A stretch of 64,000 nt of DNA from G020350405 sp964513655 (GCA_964513655.1 CAZENQ010000004.1:44127-108126); one strand, 5' to 3'. Positions 18,754-28,625 are shown, counted from the stretch's first letter. Made by a program: numbers and translations. Notes: a model not told the origin generated them from the sequence alone.

Positions 18754-20565
18754 TCATCTTACATACCCTAACCCTCTTAATTGCCTGTTTAATTCCTCTT
18801 TGTTCTCCAAGCTTTCCTTTGAAGGCGTTCCTACGTTTACTTTATTTTCACGCAACCAGGATGCCAACTTTTGTTTTAATTCAAGTTTCTTACCTTCGTA
18901 TGCCGAATCCGCCAGCAGATTGTTTTTCTCCGCGGCATCCTCTCGCAGACAGTAGAATTCTTCGTTTCCGGTCTCAGGGTTGCAGATGTATTTGTAATCT
19001 CCGGAGATGATTGCAAAATCATTTAGCTTCGCCTTCTTTTTACGCCCGCTCGGGTGTGTCCTGCTTATAATATCTGCATCATTCAATTCTGTCTCTTTGT
19101 TCGAAACCAGCCTACAGACAATATTAAAGACCTCCTGAGTTCCAATATTTCCCCTTATTCTCACCGGCACTTGCCCGGGTATCTTGACCATCAAAGGAAC
19201 TCGTATCACCTCATTATAAACGCTCGTCCCGTGATCGACTCTTTCTCTTTCCTTGAACTCCTCCCCGTGGTCCGCCGTTATTATTATGACCGAATCTTCC
19301 CACAACTTTAACTCCTTAATCTTATCAAGCAGCCTCCCGATCTGCCCGTCGGTATAAAATATCTCCGAATCATACAGGCACATCAAACATTCAATCTCTT
19401 CCTCCGTTAGACTTTCTTCAATCTCCCATACTTCCAGGATGTCCATAGGATTGTAAATTCTGCCGCAGTCCTTTTCTGTAAATCCAAATAACCCTTCATA
19501 CTCCGGCAGCGGATTGTAGTTATGATGAGGGTCAAAGTAATGAACCCATAGAAAAAAACTGTTCTTATGATTCTTCGAAAGCCACTTTATCGCATTTCTT
19601 GTAAGTACATGCGAAGTTACGCCTTTACGACCTTTGCCAAAATTTCGGAAAGTATTAAAGCCCCTTCGTATTACATACCATTCGTTAGCTCCCCTAGTTT
19701 TGCTTCCAAGCACCTTATGGTCGGTGAATCCCGCAGTATAATAACCCAATTTAGCCAATATTTCAGCCAGGTACGTCGTGTTACAATAATAGGAAGTAAT
19801 ATCATCCCCGCGTTCATTTGAAATCAAGCACCCCGTCATCATCGAGTTTAACGCCGGAGCCGTAATTGGCCATGGACTGTACGCATTTTCAAAAAACAGA
19901 CTCTCCTTTGCAAACTCGTCGATGTTGGGACTGGTGTTACGCTCGTATCCGTAGCAGCCCAAATGGTCCGCCCTCAACGTATCGATGCTTATCAAAATAA
20001 CATTGGGCCGTCCGTGCGCATAAAGCTTAATCCCAAGTCTAACCCCTAAATTCAAGCCCAACAGACATAAAAGCAATATCAAAGCCGTTTTCCTGATACG
20101 ACCTCTTCGTTTAAAACTGTACAGCTCTCCCCATCTTATTCTCGTCAGGAAAAACCACAACCCCACGGTAAACAGCAAAATTACCACATCAGCAAACAAA
20201 CTCACAGGCTTGAACTTGTGGGGCAGCCAGTAGTGGTTGACTGTCCAGCCGACCCAAACAAAAAAGGCACAACAAACCACAAACGCCGCCAGCTTTTTCC
20301 TGTCCTTTACCTGGACTTCTATCACCTTGGAGAAAAACAATTTCCATATGAACTTCGCCACAGGCACAAAGACAAACACCCCGACCGAAACACCCACAAC
20401 CAAAACCATCCATTTGTTCAGATGTTCCTGAAGGCTCAGGCCCCCCAGTCTGAGTATGTCATACTTGATATAATTCCCGGTAACTATCTCATACACGGAG
20501 AACGAAAGCCCGACAAGCAAGCCGGCGACTACACTTACGCTCAGTACATCAATTATCTTTTTCAC
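18754..20565 (-). CDS. Membrane-anchored sulfatase-like (alkaline phosphatase superfamily) protein
   Basis: A 603-residue protein with about five N-terminal membrane segments (residues 1-185) and a periplasmic sulfatase-fold domain. Metal motif SIDTLRADHLGCYGY starts near residue 193, and TADHGEEF is the second metal site. The nucleophile region reads PITAPALNSMMTG: the position of the sulfatase Cys/Ser in C/S-x-P-x-R is Thr and the motif is not conserved. Formylglycine maturation is therefore not expected. The topology recalls phosphoethanolamine or phosphoglycerol transferases, so a group-transfer role on the surface glycan is possible. It starts at GTG 20565 and ends LRGLGYVR. Paralogue remnants flank it on both sides. 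Confidence 0.8.
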   Translation of the reverse strand: MKKIIDVLSVSVVAGLLVGLSFSVYEIVTGNYIKYDILRLGGLSLQEHLNKWMVLVVGVSVGVFVFVPVAKFIWKLFFSKVIEVQVKDRKKLAAFVVCCAFFVWVGWTVNHYWLPHKFKPVSLFADVVILLFTVGLWFFLTRIRWGELYSFKRRGRIRKTALILLLCLLGLNLGVRLGIKLYAHGRPNVILISIDTLRADHLGCYGYERNTSPNIDEFAKESLFFENAYSPWPITAPALNSMMTGCLISNERGDDITSYYCNTTYLAEILAKLGYYTAGFTDHKVLGSKTRGANEWYVIRRGFNTFRNFGKGRKGVTSHVLTRNAIKWLSKNHKNSFFLWVHYFDPHHNYNPLPEYEGLFGFTEKDCGRIYNPMDILEVWEIEESLTEEEIECLMCLYDSEIFYTDGQIGRLLDKIKELKLWEDSVIIITADHGEEFKERERVDHGTSVYNEVIRVPLMVKIPGQVPVRIRGNIGTQEVFNIVCRLVSNKETELNDADIISRTHPSGRKKKAKLNDFAIISGDYKYICNPETGNEEFYCLREDAAEKNNLLADSAYEGKKLELKQKLASWLRENKVNVGTPSKESLENKEELNRQLRGLGYVR

Positions 20566-20678
20566 CTTACATACCCTAAACTTCTCAATCGCCTGTCTGA
20601 TTCCTCTTCGCCCCTCAAGACTTCTTCTGAACGACCCTCTGAAGACTTTCTTTCAATATCTCGGACCGGTTCAAGCTC
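20562..20678 (-). pseudogene. Remnant of a sulfatase-like C-terminus upstream of the intact gene
   Basis: This 38-codon open stretch has no ATG. It ends with ESDRRLRSLGYVR and a TGA overlapping the GTG start of the sulfatase-like gene as GTGA. The intact sulfatase ends NRQLRGLGYVR. At DNA level 20550-20608 and 18743-18800 are direct repeats of about 58 bases with most positions identical. The simplest reading is the tail of an upstream tandem copy, most of which has been deleted. Confidence 0.6.
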
Positions 20679-20729
20679 TTATGAAAAACTTGTTTACCGC
20701 TCATATGCATTATCATTCTTGGATGTTCT

Positions 20730-22649
20730 TCAGGTATTGGCACAATTTGAAACATGATACAATTCTGGAATCTGGTCTTCAACAGGAAACCGCCTAAAGC
20801 CGGAAAATTGCTCGTTATCAAGCGCAAGATTCGGGTTGTAAAAAGGGTCGTTGCCAAGCATTTCCGAGTGGTCGTCTATCAGCCTTTTTTGGTAACGCAA
20901 CTCGTCCGCCGTTATGGGGCGCGTCTTTGCTTCATAGTGAATGGCCCGAACCATCGGATTGTAAAGGCAGCGGAACCCTTCTTTGCGCAGACGGATACAG
21001 AGGTCTACATCATTGTATGAAGTTGGATATCTTTCAGAGTTAAACCCTCCTACAAGTTCAAAGGCCGCTCGTCTGATGAGCGCTAATGCTGCTGTTATTC
21101 CCGACATCTCCTGAAGAGCATAGAGACGTCCGAAATATCCGGTTGAATTCGAATCCATACGTTTGTGTGCATGCCCTGCAAGCCCTAATATTCCCAAAAT
21201 CATGCCGCCGTGCTGAACTTTTCCGTCAGGATACAAAAGTAGCCCCCCGACAGTCCCAATAGAATCGTCAATCTGTGCGGTAGCTACTAATTGCTCTAAC
21301 CATTTGTCCGAGACGATTTCAACATCATTGTTCATAAAAAGAACAAATTCTGAGTCGACTGAACTTACAGCCATGTTGTTAATCTCGGAGTGGTTGAATT
21401 GACTGTCATGTTGTATTACTTTCAGATGATTCTCCGAGCTTTCGGAAGCTAAATATTCTGTCACCTTCAAGTCATCGGATTGATTATCTACAATTATAAT
21501 CTCATAACTTGGATAGTTTGTATGCGCTCGAATCGAAGAGATGCACTTTTGCAGAAGAGCAAGGGCGTTTCTTGTAGGAATTATGATGCTCACCTTTGGA
21601 GAGCGAGAAGGTTGTAATGCTATCTGATAGAGCGTTGGGCAAAGCTCGTGAAGTGATACATCTGCTTTTAGATTTCTTCGCTTTAGCGCCTCTGCCACTG
21701 CCTTTTGTGCGCCGGTCGAAGCCTTTCCATTCATGCCTACTGAACCTGCAACCACGCGGCAGTGATACAAGACCCGCGGAATATGCACGATTTGCTCTCT
21801 TGAAATGACCTCTGAAAGCCGCAGCGCCAAATCGTGGTCGTGACCACCATCCAATTCCCGCAATCCACAAACCTTGGAGAGTGCATCAGCAGTGTAAAGA
21901 CTAAAATGGCGCGTGTACATATTAGACAAAAGCAGCTCGGGCGAAAAATCCGGCTTGAAATAAGGACAGTGGCACCGTCCGTCGTATGATATCTTGTCCT
22001 CATCGGAGTAAAACCAACGGGCCTGAGGGTGCTTATTTATAGCCCATACAATCCAGGTCAAAGCATCGGGTGTAAGCTCGTCATCTTGGTCAAGGAACCC
22101 TATGAATTTACCTTTTGCCTGCCTTATTCCTAAGTTGATTGCCTCCGCTATTGCTGAATTTCGCTCTGGGTAAAATGCACGAATGCGGCTGTCTCGTGAT
22201 GTCCAAGTATTGATAAACTTTTTTAGGCCGTTTTTTTGGGTCGCATCGTTCACCAATATGAGCTCCCAATTTGTGTAATATTGGCTGACCACCGAACTAA
22301 TGCATTCTTCCAGCCATTCGCCACTTACCTCGTACACAGGTACTATTATGGACAAAACGGGCTTATCAGGACATTTGGTAAGGACATATTGACTCTGTGA
22401 GCGTGAGAGCTGGTTTCGAAAAGGCCGGTACGAAGGCTCTCGTTTAGGTGTACCGAACCTTGTGAGCAGACGATACCAACATAGCCTCAAACCACCAGAC
22501 CTGTACGCATTCCGAACCTTTTCAAATTTAATTCCCTGCGGCCTAAAAAAAAACCAAATGAAAGCACGAGTAAGAATCAACAAATACGGGGGTCTTTCCT
22601 CGATTTCGGGCGTTTCAAACTGATTTTGTTCCCTCTCTGTACTCACCAA
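20730..22649 (-). CDS. Glycosyltransferase with two family 2 domains
   Basis: A 639-residue protein with two tandem GT-A domains. The first starts at LSIIVPVYEVSGEWLEECI (about residue 100) with FLDQDDELTPDAL. The second starts at PKVSIIIPTRNALALLQKCI (about residue 347) with LFMNNDVEIVS as its DxD-type motif and YNDVDLCIRLRKEGF. Such double enzymes often add two different sugars or alternate linkages during O-antigen or S-layer glycan synthesis. The start codon is TTG or the adjacent GTG. It lies 55 bases downstream of the pyruvyl transferase gene. Confidence 0.88.
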   Translation of the reverse strand: MVSTEREQNQFETPEIEERPPYLLILTRAFIWFFFRPQGIKFEKVRNAYRSGGLRLCWYRLLTRFGTPKREPSYRPFRNQLSRSQSQYVLTKCPDKPVLSIIVPVYEVSGEWLEECISSVVSQYYTNWELILVNDATQKNGLKKFINTWTSRDSRIRAFYPERNSAIAEAINLGIRQAKGKFIGFLDQDDELTPDALTWIVWAINKHPQARWFYSDEDKISYDGRCHCPYFKPDFSPELLLSNMYTRHFSLYTADALSKVCGLRELDGGHDHDLALRLSEVISREQIVHIPRVLYHCRVVAGSVGMNGKASTGAQKAVAEALKRRNLKADVSLHELCPTLYQIALQPSRSPKVSIIIPTRNALALLQKCISSIRAHTNYPSYEIIIVDNQSDDLKVTEYLASESSENHLKVIQHDSQFNHSEINNMAVSSVDSEFVLFMNNDVEIVSDKWLEQLVATAQIDDSIGTVGGLLLYPDGKVQHGGMILGILGLAGHAHKRMDSNSTGYFGRLYALQEMSGITAALALIRRAAFELVGGFNSERYPTSYNDVDLCIRLRKEGFRCLYNPMVRAIHYEAKTRPITADELRYQKRLIDDHSEMLGNDPFYNPNLALDNEQFSGFRRFPVEDQIPELYHVSNCANT

Positions 22650-22704
22650 CTGGAACCTTTTCCTTCAAAAAAGACAAGTGCCTCTTGAGCAACTCTAAAG
22701 TCCG

Positions 22705-23883
22705 TCAGTTTCCTTGTAATCTTCTTATTATTCTTATGGCCATTTTCATCAAACGCTTGGCGCATGCTCTTCTCTTAGTGTTAGGTGGAAATATTTTATT
22801 CCTGAATTTGTAGTAACACATAAGAAGCTTCTCTTTCTCGGAACCAAGTATCTGAGCCTCAAGGTTTTCTACTTGCCTGCGTAAATATCGAATCTGGATA
22901 TTGCTTTCTTGTAAGTCACTCTGCAAGCTTTTTAAATCAGCCTGAGAGCCTGTCAATTTGTTGTCCACAACCATAAGTTCCTTTACACATAATATATCTC
23001 TTATGGTGTGTTTGTGCTCTTCCAAGATTTTGAAGTCCTTGTTTAAGCTTACTGAATAGTCAAGCTTATTATTCAATAACTTTTCAAAAGCAGTTTTTAA
23101 TCCATTATAATTCTTAAACAAGTATTCCTCAATGCCTCTTTCTTCCATAAAGAAACTCATTTTGTCTTGTAGTTCAGCCAGAATGAAAGGGACGCCGTGA
23201 ACATATGAAAAAATGGCACCATGTAAGGATGCAGATATAAAATAATCAAACTTACCAATGACGGTGAAGATCTCCTCAGGTTTCAAAACCGGAAGCAGTG
23301 TGGAATTCTTTACTTGCTGACGTAGTTTGGCCAGATGCTTAAAATCATAATTGTAATGAGTAATAGGCAGAAGGTAAATATGGAAACGAAGTTTTGATAA
23401 ATACCGAATGAGAGATCCCAGGTCATCTATTAATCCCGGTCCTAGATTAATTCCAATGCTTGGTCGGCAAATTTTTAGGCCAACATTAGTCAAATCGTTG
23501 AGAAGCATTGCTGTACACGGGACTACCTTAACTTCATTTGTTAGATAAGAAATCTTTCGTTTATCCCCCTGGCTTCTGACGCTGATATAAAGATAATCGT
23601 TTAGGTATCCAAGGTCAGCAGGATTACTTAATATGCCACAGCTATTAAGAATGTGAGGACCAGAAACTTTGAACTTATCATAGAAAAAATCTGGACTAGG
23701 TCGCAAAAGGTAGCCACCACCAATAATTATCGCTTGATAGTCTCGCGGATTAAATCTTCCCGGCACAAGCTCTTCGAATTGTACCCCAAGGTCACCTACT
23801 ATTTTCCTGACACTTATACCAATTGCCAAATCGCCGATGTTGCCGCTAATATTGTCATGCAGAATACCAACTTTTTTTTTCAT
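22705..23883 (-). CDS. Polysaccharide pyruvyl transferase family protein with C-terminal coiled coil
   Basis: A 392-residue protein. MKKKVGILHDNISGNIGDLAIGISV and AIIIGGGYLLRP mark the pyruvyl transferase family, as do SLHGAIFSYVHGVPF around residues 218-232. Residues about 305-350 are a heptad-like charged helix, probably a coiled coil. The tail is strongly basic, suggesting membrane association. The family adds ketal-linked pyruvate from phosphoenolpyruvate to sugars, giving the glycan negative charge. The gene follows the ABC exporter genes after about 170 bases with no gene. Confidence 0.8.
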   Translation of the reverse strand: MKKKVGILHDNISGNIGDLAIGISVRKIVGDLGVQFEELVPGRFNPRDYQAIIIGGGYLLRPSPDFFYDKFKVSGPHILNSCGILSNPADLGYLNDYLYISVRSQGDKRKISYLTNEVKVVPCTAMLLNDLTNVGLKICRPSIGINLGPGLIDDLGSLIRYLSKLRFHIYLLPITHYNYDFKHLAKLRQQVKNSTLLPVLKPEEIFTVIGKFDYFISASLHGAIFSYVHGVPFILAELQDKMSFFMEERGIEEYLFKNYNGLKTAFEKLLNNKLDYSVSLNKDFKILEEHKHTIRDILCVKELMVVDNKLTGSQADLKSLQSDLQESNIQIRYLRRQVENLEAQILGSEKEKLLMCYYKFRNKIFPPNTKRRACAKRLMKMAIRIIRRLQGN

Positions 23884-24052
23884 AAGTTTCCGTAGTTCTC
23901 AAAACTGGTGTCAATTCCCCCCAACCGCAAATAGTATCTTGAGTTATAACATCCTTCATTCTCCTCGGGGCAACCTAAATTTTTGGATTCGTATATTTAT
24001 TGACACGATTATTGTGCCGGCGCCTCAAAGACCGAGTTGGCAATCCGGGCGA

Positions 24053-24814
24053 TCAGGATATTTTATAAACAGAGTTTTTATTCTTTCTTGCCGGTTCCAT
24101 GTTTCTCCGGTATGCGTCTATAACTACATCTGCTTCTCCCTGCGTCTTAATCTCTCCATTTTCCAATAAAATCACCTTATCGCAAAATCTTTCAACGGCG
24201 TTTAAATCATGGCTTACGAATAAAATCGTTCGTCCATCTTCCTTGAAGTTTTCAAAAGAATTATAACATTTCTGCTGGAAATCCATATCTCCTACGGCCA
24301 AAACCTCATCTACCAGCAGTATTGGACTCTCAACACCGACCGTTATCGAGAAGCCCAGCCGTACCTGCATTCCAGACGACAGGTTCTTCAGCTTTGCATC
24401 GACAAATCTTTCCAATCCGGAAAAGTCAATTATCCAGTCATACTTTTCCTCGACCTCCTGCCGCGACATGCCGAGTAAAGCGCCATAGAAAAAAATATTG
24501 TCTTTGACCGTAAGTTCCCACTGAAATCCTACCCCCAGTTCAAGAAAAGGAGCTATATTTCCATTAACGGATACGCGCCCTGAGGTTGGCTCAAACACCT
24601 TGGCTACGACTTTCAGCAACGTAGACTTGCCGGCGCCGTTTTTGCCTATAATCCCTAAAAACTCGCCCTCATTGACTTTTAAGTTTATATTGCGCAAAGC
24701 ATAAAGTTCTTCATATGTCTTCTTCTGAAGAAGACTGACGAATCTCTGCCGCAGAGTTGTTTTTTTGTCGTGCGGCAAACGGAACACCTTGCTTACTCCA
24801 TTAAGAGTTATCAT
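24053..24814 (-). CDS. wzt: ABC exporter ATP-binding subunit, Wzt/KpsT type
   Basis: A 253-residue ATPase. Walker A is GKNGAGKST, the signature is LSSGMQVRLGF, Walker B is ILLVDEVLAVGD and the switch His lies in VSHDLNAV. The protein stops soon after the ATPase domain, so it lacks the C-terminal carbohydrate-binding domain that selects capped O-antigens in long Wzt proteins. With Wzm it would export a lipid-linked polysaccharide. The frame is open upstream, but the ATG at 24814 overlaps the wzm stop as ATGA and gives the family N-terminus MITLNGVSKVFRLP. Confidence 0.9.
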   Translation of the reverse strand: MITLNGVSKVFRLPHDKKTTLRQRFVSLLQKKTYEELYALRNINLKVNEGEFLGIIGKNGAGKSTLLKVVAKVFEPTSGRVSVNGNIAPFLELGVGFQWELTVKDNIFFYGALLGMSRQEVEEKYDWIIDFSGLERFVDAKLKNLSSGMQVRLGFSITVGVESPILLVDEVLAVGDMDFQQKCYNSFENFKEDGRTILFVSHDLNAVERFCDKVILLENGEIKTQGEADVVIDAYRRNMEPARKNKNSVYKIS

Positions 24815-25626
24815 AAATCCTCTGCAAAACTGCGTGACAATCGGTTGAACATTCCTAAACCTATCGCAAATAAACCAACCGCCACAGAAACTATAACAAT
24901 GTGATTCATTAAACCTAAGAATTCGCTGCCCGGCCCGATTACTGCCTGTCTGCAGCCCTGGATAATCCTCGCGACGGGATTTAGAAATATTAACGTATGG
25001 TATTTCGCCGGCACTATGGAAATCGGATATATGATGGGCGTTGCCCAAAAACCAAGCTGAACAAAAACCTCCCAAATATGGTGGATGTCCCTGAATTTCG
25101 GGAATAATGCGCACAGCAAAAGTGCCAAGCCCACCACAAGTATGTAAAGTTCAGCTAAATAGACGACAAAAAGCAGTGCGCTCATGCGAAAGTGAGCGCC
25201 GGAGAAAACAAAAAATAAAAAAAACACACCTATATTGAGCAACAAGGTTAGAAGAGATGTCAAGGAAGAGGCTACAACGATAATCCACCGTGGGAAATAA
25301 ATCTTTTTAAGTATCGACGCTTTGCTTTCTAATAGCACCATACTGTTGAGGGTCACCTCAGACAAAAAATTCCAAAGAATAATCCCCAAAAGGAGATACA
25401 ATCTGTAGTTTTCGACCTGCCATCTGACAAACACCGAAAATACAAGATACAGCGTTCCAAACATCAACAATGGCTTAAGCAGACTCCACAAGTATCCCAA
25501 TACGGAATTGTCGTATTTTATTTTAAAATCTGTTACGGCCATCACAGTTGTGAGAAACAGGTAGTTATTTCTATGAACGAGATTTGCCGTTTTACAATTT
25601 TCTGTATATGACGACTCTGTTTCCAT
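24811..25626 (-). CDS. wzm: ABC-2 type polysaccharide export permease, Wzm type
   Basis: About 271 residues with six hydrophobic segments. It has the ABC-2 permease pattern IKYDNSVLGYLWSLLKPLL near the N-terminus and GFWATPIIYPISIVP in the second half. It forms the membrane channel for the adjacent ATPase. Starts at 25626 (METESSY) and 25641 (MWTRRM) are both possible; either overlaps the end of the upstream GT39-like gene by 35-50 bases, suggesting coupled translation. Confidence 0.88.
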   Translation of the reverse strand: METESSYTENCKTANLVHRNNYLFLTTVMAVTDFKIKYDNSVLGYLWSLLKPLLMFGTLYLVFSVFVRWQVENYRLYLLLGIILWNFLSEVTLNSMVLLESKASILKKIYFPRWIIVVASSLTSLLTLLLNIGVFFLFFVFSGAHFRMSALLFVVYLAELYILVVGLALLLCALFPKFRDIHHIWEVFVQLGFWATPIIYPISIVPAKYHTLIFLNPVARIIQGCRQAVIGPGSEFLGLMNHIVIVSVAVGLFAIGLGMFNRLSRSFAEDL

Positions 25627-27082
25627 TCGCCTGGTCCACATATTCGTGCTCTATGTTGTCTAACTGTCCTGGCAAGATTGCCTCACCGCCCTTGAATTCT
25701 CTGACAATATAATGAGTTTTTTTAGGAACCTGTCCAGCCTTACATATTACGCCTTTACGTTGGGCGTAGAAACTGATGCGAATATCGGGAACCCCCACGA
25801 TGTCTTTCTCACCAGTGTGCGTTGCAAGCCATTGAGCAACATCCCTAAAACTTTGCTTTGTTGCACGAATCGGTGTAAGTAATTTGGGAATGCATATGAA
25901 AATACCGATGGCCAATAAGACTAAAAACCAAGTCGCCTCACTGGTTTTTACCTTGGATGGCTTTTCAACTTCTTTAGAAAGTTTATCATGTAGCCAGGTC
26001 CCCATCGCCTGTAAACCGGCAGAGGCATAGAAAATTGTAAATATCACTAATGGCATAGTGTGTCTTCTGCTCATATAGTCATATTTGCAGTAAAGCAGCA
26101 CCATTAATGGTACGTTCAAGACAACAAGAGCTATTATGAAAAACTTTTCGGGCCTATGCCAATCGCATCTTCTAAAACGCCCATAAATACCTATTAATAA
26201 TGCCGGCACAAAAAACCACATCAAGGTATCACCAACTCGCTCGACAAGTTTGCCAAAACCTCTCGCAATCTTCGATGACGCAAAGCCCGCCACAGCCGCA
26301 CTGTTTAAGTGGATTTGCACTCTCTGTTCACAGGTTTCGCCCGTTCGAAAGCCTGACATTAATTGCTTCTTGGGGAATACCGCCCCTTTCAATTTCATAT
26401 ACGGTCCGGCCGTAAGCAAGAAAGCAACAAGTAGCAAGGTCATTGCATACAACGCCTTACGTTTGCACATTGTGCGTTTCCACCATAACAGCTGCAGCCC
26501 CAACCAAAAAAAACCAAACACAACCACTTGAACGCACTCAGGCCGAATAAGATATCCCATTCCAGCAGCTAATCCCGCAAACCCAAACAGCCACCATTTT
26601 CCATTTGCTGCGCGCATCAGCAGCCAGACCCCAACTGCCAAAAAGAAAATATGCGGCCAGTCACTGAGGGCATCGCTGCCATACTCAGCGGGTTTAGGCA
26701 GAAACACGAGAATCAATGTCCCCCAAAAACTAAGTTCGGCTCCGACCAAATCTCTGCCTATAAAATACACTGCAATTATCGCAAGAAGCCTGAACATCAG
26801 TGCTACACCCTGAGCGCAATATATCCAACTCCATATTGACATGCCTTCACGCAGAACCGAGGAAATCTTATGGGCAAGTAAAATAAGTAATGGATAACCC
26901 GGATGCTGATATTTTCTCGCCATAGTATTGATGGGTGCTGCCCTTAGTTTTTTGGCGTACTCAATGAAGGTCACGCCATCCTTGGCAATAACAGTAGTGG
27001 TACTTATAAGATAGATACCAATCACTGCACCGAGAGCCAACAAAATTATTATATGGATGATACTGAGTTTCGGGTTTTCCAA
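25592..27082 (-). CDS. GT39/ArnT-like membrane glycosyltransferase
   Basis: A 496-residue GT-C protein with some ten to twelve hydrophobic segments. The first periplasmic loop contains AKDGVTFIEYAKKL, with D35 at the catalytic position typical of ArnT and protein mannosyltransferases. QHPGYPLLILLAHK and GMGYLIRPE follow. The C-terminal 90 residues are soluble. The family uses polyprenyl-phosphate sugars as donors on the periplasmic side, so it may add a side sugar to glycan or protein. The start is a TTG at 27082, right after the stop of the upstream glycosylphosphotransferase gene, so the two are probably coupled. Confidence 0.75.
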   Translation of the reverse strand: MENPKLSIIHIIILLALGAVIGIYLISTTTVIAKDGVTFIEYAKKLRAAPINTMARKYQHPGYPLLILLAHKISSVLREGMSIWSWIYCAQGVALMFRLLAIIAVYFIGRDLVGAELSFWGTLILVFLPKPAEYGSDALSDWPHIFFLAVGVWLLMRAANGKWWLFGFAGLAAGMGYLIRPECVQVVVFGFFWLGLQLLWWKRTMCKRKALYAMTLLLVAFLLTAGPYMKLKGAVFPKKQLMSGFRTGETCEQRVQIHLNSAAVAGFASSKIARGFGKLVERVGDTLMWFFVPALLIGIYGRFRRCDWHRPEKFFIIALVVLNVPLMVLLYCKYDYMSRRHTMPLVIFTIFYASAGLQAMGTWLHDKLSKEVEKPSKVKTSEATWFLVLLAIGIFICIPKLLTPIRATKQSFRDVAQWLATHTGEKDIVGVPDIRISFYAQRKGVICKAGQVPKKTHYIVREFKGGEAILPGQLDNIEHEYVDQANGNRVVIYRKL

Positions 27083-27083
27083 T

Positions 27084-28490
27084 TTAATACGCAGTCTTTC
27101 CTGTTAAAATTTGCCATGTCATCAACAGTAGTATTCTCAGGTCCAATCCAAGTGACCAGTTTCTGATGTAGTGTAAATCATATTGCAATCTTTTTTTGAG
27201 AGAAGTATCACCACGAAAGCCATGCACTTGCGCCCATCCGGTCATACCTGCCTTGACCTTGTGCCTGAGCATGTATTTTTTGTACTCCTCAGCAAACTGT
27301 TCTACAAAGCAAGGACGCTCAGGCCTGGGCCCAACCATGCTCATTTCCCCCTTTATAACATTTATAAGCTGCGGTAACTCATCAAGGTTTGTTCTTCGCA
27401 ACCACGCACCAATTCGCGTACATCGTGGGTCGTTGGTCTTAGCCCATTGCGGTCCATTTTCTTTTTCTGCATCCACTGGCATTGTTCGAAACTTTATTAT
27501 CGTAAATTCTCTTTGGTCCATACCGATTCTGGCTTGTCTATAGAACACAGGCCCTTTGCTTGTCAATTTAACCAACACAGTAATCACACCCATAGGAAGA
27601 GCAGATACTACCAGCAACACCAGAGACGCCGCGCAATCAAAAACTTCTTTTAAGACAATATTGGCGCCACTCAAGGGAGATTCGGCAGCCGAGAAAAGGA
27701 CCTGAGAACCTATAGTTACCGCTGTTGCCTTGCTTGTCGAGGTCAGATTGCCCCAATCCGGCACGATGCGCACCGTGATACCTTTACACTGAAGACGTTC
27801 CAGAAACGGATAAGCCGCCTGAGCCTCCGTGCCACTAAGAGCAAGATAAACCTCGTCTATCTCTTTGGCACTTACCAATTCACTTAACTTTTCAATAGGG
27901 CCATATATAGGCACACCAAGCAATTCAGTTCCAATACGACTGGGTCTGTCATCAACAAAAAACCTGCATTTTAGACCGAACCAAGCGATTCGCTCGATCT
28001 CCTGAACAAGCTGTTGTCCCTTCTTGCCCGCCCCTATCACAGCATAATAACGCACGTTATAGCCTTTTCTACGCAAATTCCGCATTATTGCCATCGCAAA
28101 CAGGTGTGAGAGAACCAGCCCGCCAAATAGCGCAAAAATGAACAGTATTAACAGTTTCCGCGAGTAAGGATGGCTCTGAATGCAATACAGGAACGCCAGC
28201 ACGAGCAGAGCACTAAAGATGCTGGCTTTGAAGATATCAGCGAGCTGCGTGAACACACTTTGTATCCGTTTGGGCTTATAAAGCCCTGCCCACAGACAGC
28301 TCAGGTAACAGATGCATACTATCGGCAATCCCAAAATCAGGTGTCTTCCAAAATCCGGTATTCCTTTTGGACTGCTGAATATACTCCACTTGAATCGCAC
28401 AAAGTAAACAGCAACCCAAATCCCGCTTATAACCAGGATATCAAGGGCAGACCGAAGTACGTAGAAAAATGTTGCGTGTCTTCTTAGCAT
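27084..28490 (-). CDS. Exopolysaccharide polyprenyl glycosylphosphotransferase
   Basis: A 468-residue initiating enzyme of the WbaP/WcaJ type. Four or five membrane segments lie in residues 1-130. A Rossmann-like CoA-binding domain follows (about 145-270, with VIGAGKKGQQLV). The bacterial sugar transferase domain starts near residue 290, with YRQARIGMDQREFTIIKFRTM, RRTNLDELPQLINVIKGEMS and MVGPRPERP. It transfers a sugar-1-phosphate to undecaprenyl phosphate, the first step of the repeat unit. The ATG at 28490 is preceded by AGGAGG about nine bases upstream. It is the first minus-strand gene after the divergent promoter region and probably heads the exopolysaccharide operon. Confidence 0.92.
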   Translation of the reverse strand: MLRRHATFFYVLRSALDILVISGIWVAVYFVRFKWSIFSSPKGIPDFGRHLILGLPIVCICYLSCLWAGLYKPKRIQSVFTQLADIFKASIFSALLVLAFLYCIQSHPYSRKLLILFIFALFGGLVLSHLFAMAIMRNLRRKGYNVRYYAVIGAGKKGQQLVQEIERIAWFGLKCRFFVDDRPSRIGTELLGVPIYGPIEKLSELVSAKEIDEVYLALSGTEAQAAYPFLERLQCKGITVRIVPDWGNLTSTSKATAVTIGSQVLFSAAESPLSGANIVLKEVFDCAASLVLLVVSALPMGVITVLVKLTSKGPVFYRQARIGMDQREFTIIKFRTMPVDAEKENGPQWAKTNDPRCTRIGAWLRRTNLDELPQLINVIKGEMSMVGPRPERPCFVEQFAEEYKKYMLRHKVKAGMTGWAQVHGFRGDTSLKKRLQYDLHYIRNWSLGLDLRILLLMTWQILTGKTAY

Positions 28491-28625
28491 AAACCGGCCT
28501 CCTGCCGGAATCGTAACCGAACACGCGGATCCTCAAAGCTATCCAAACTGTATTATTCCGGCTGTTCCGTCAGTTTATTTCTTAATCCTTGCGAACTACT
28601 TTGCTCACACATGCTTCGGCTTAAA

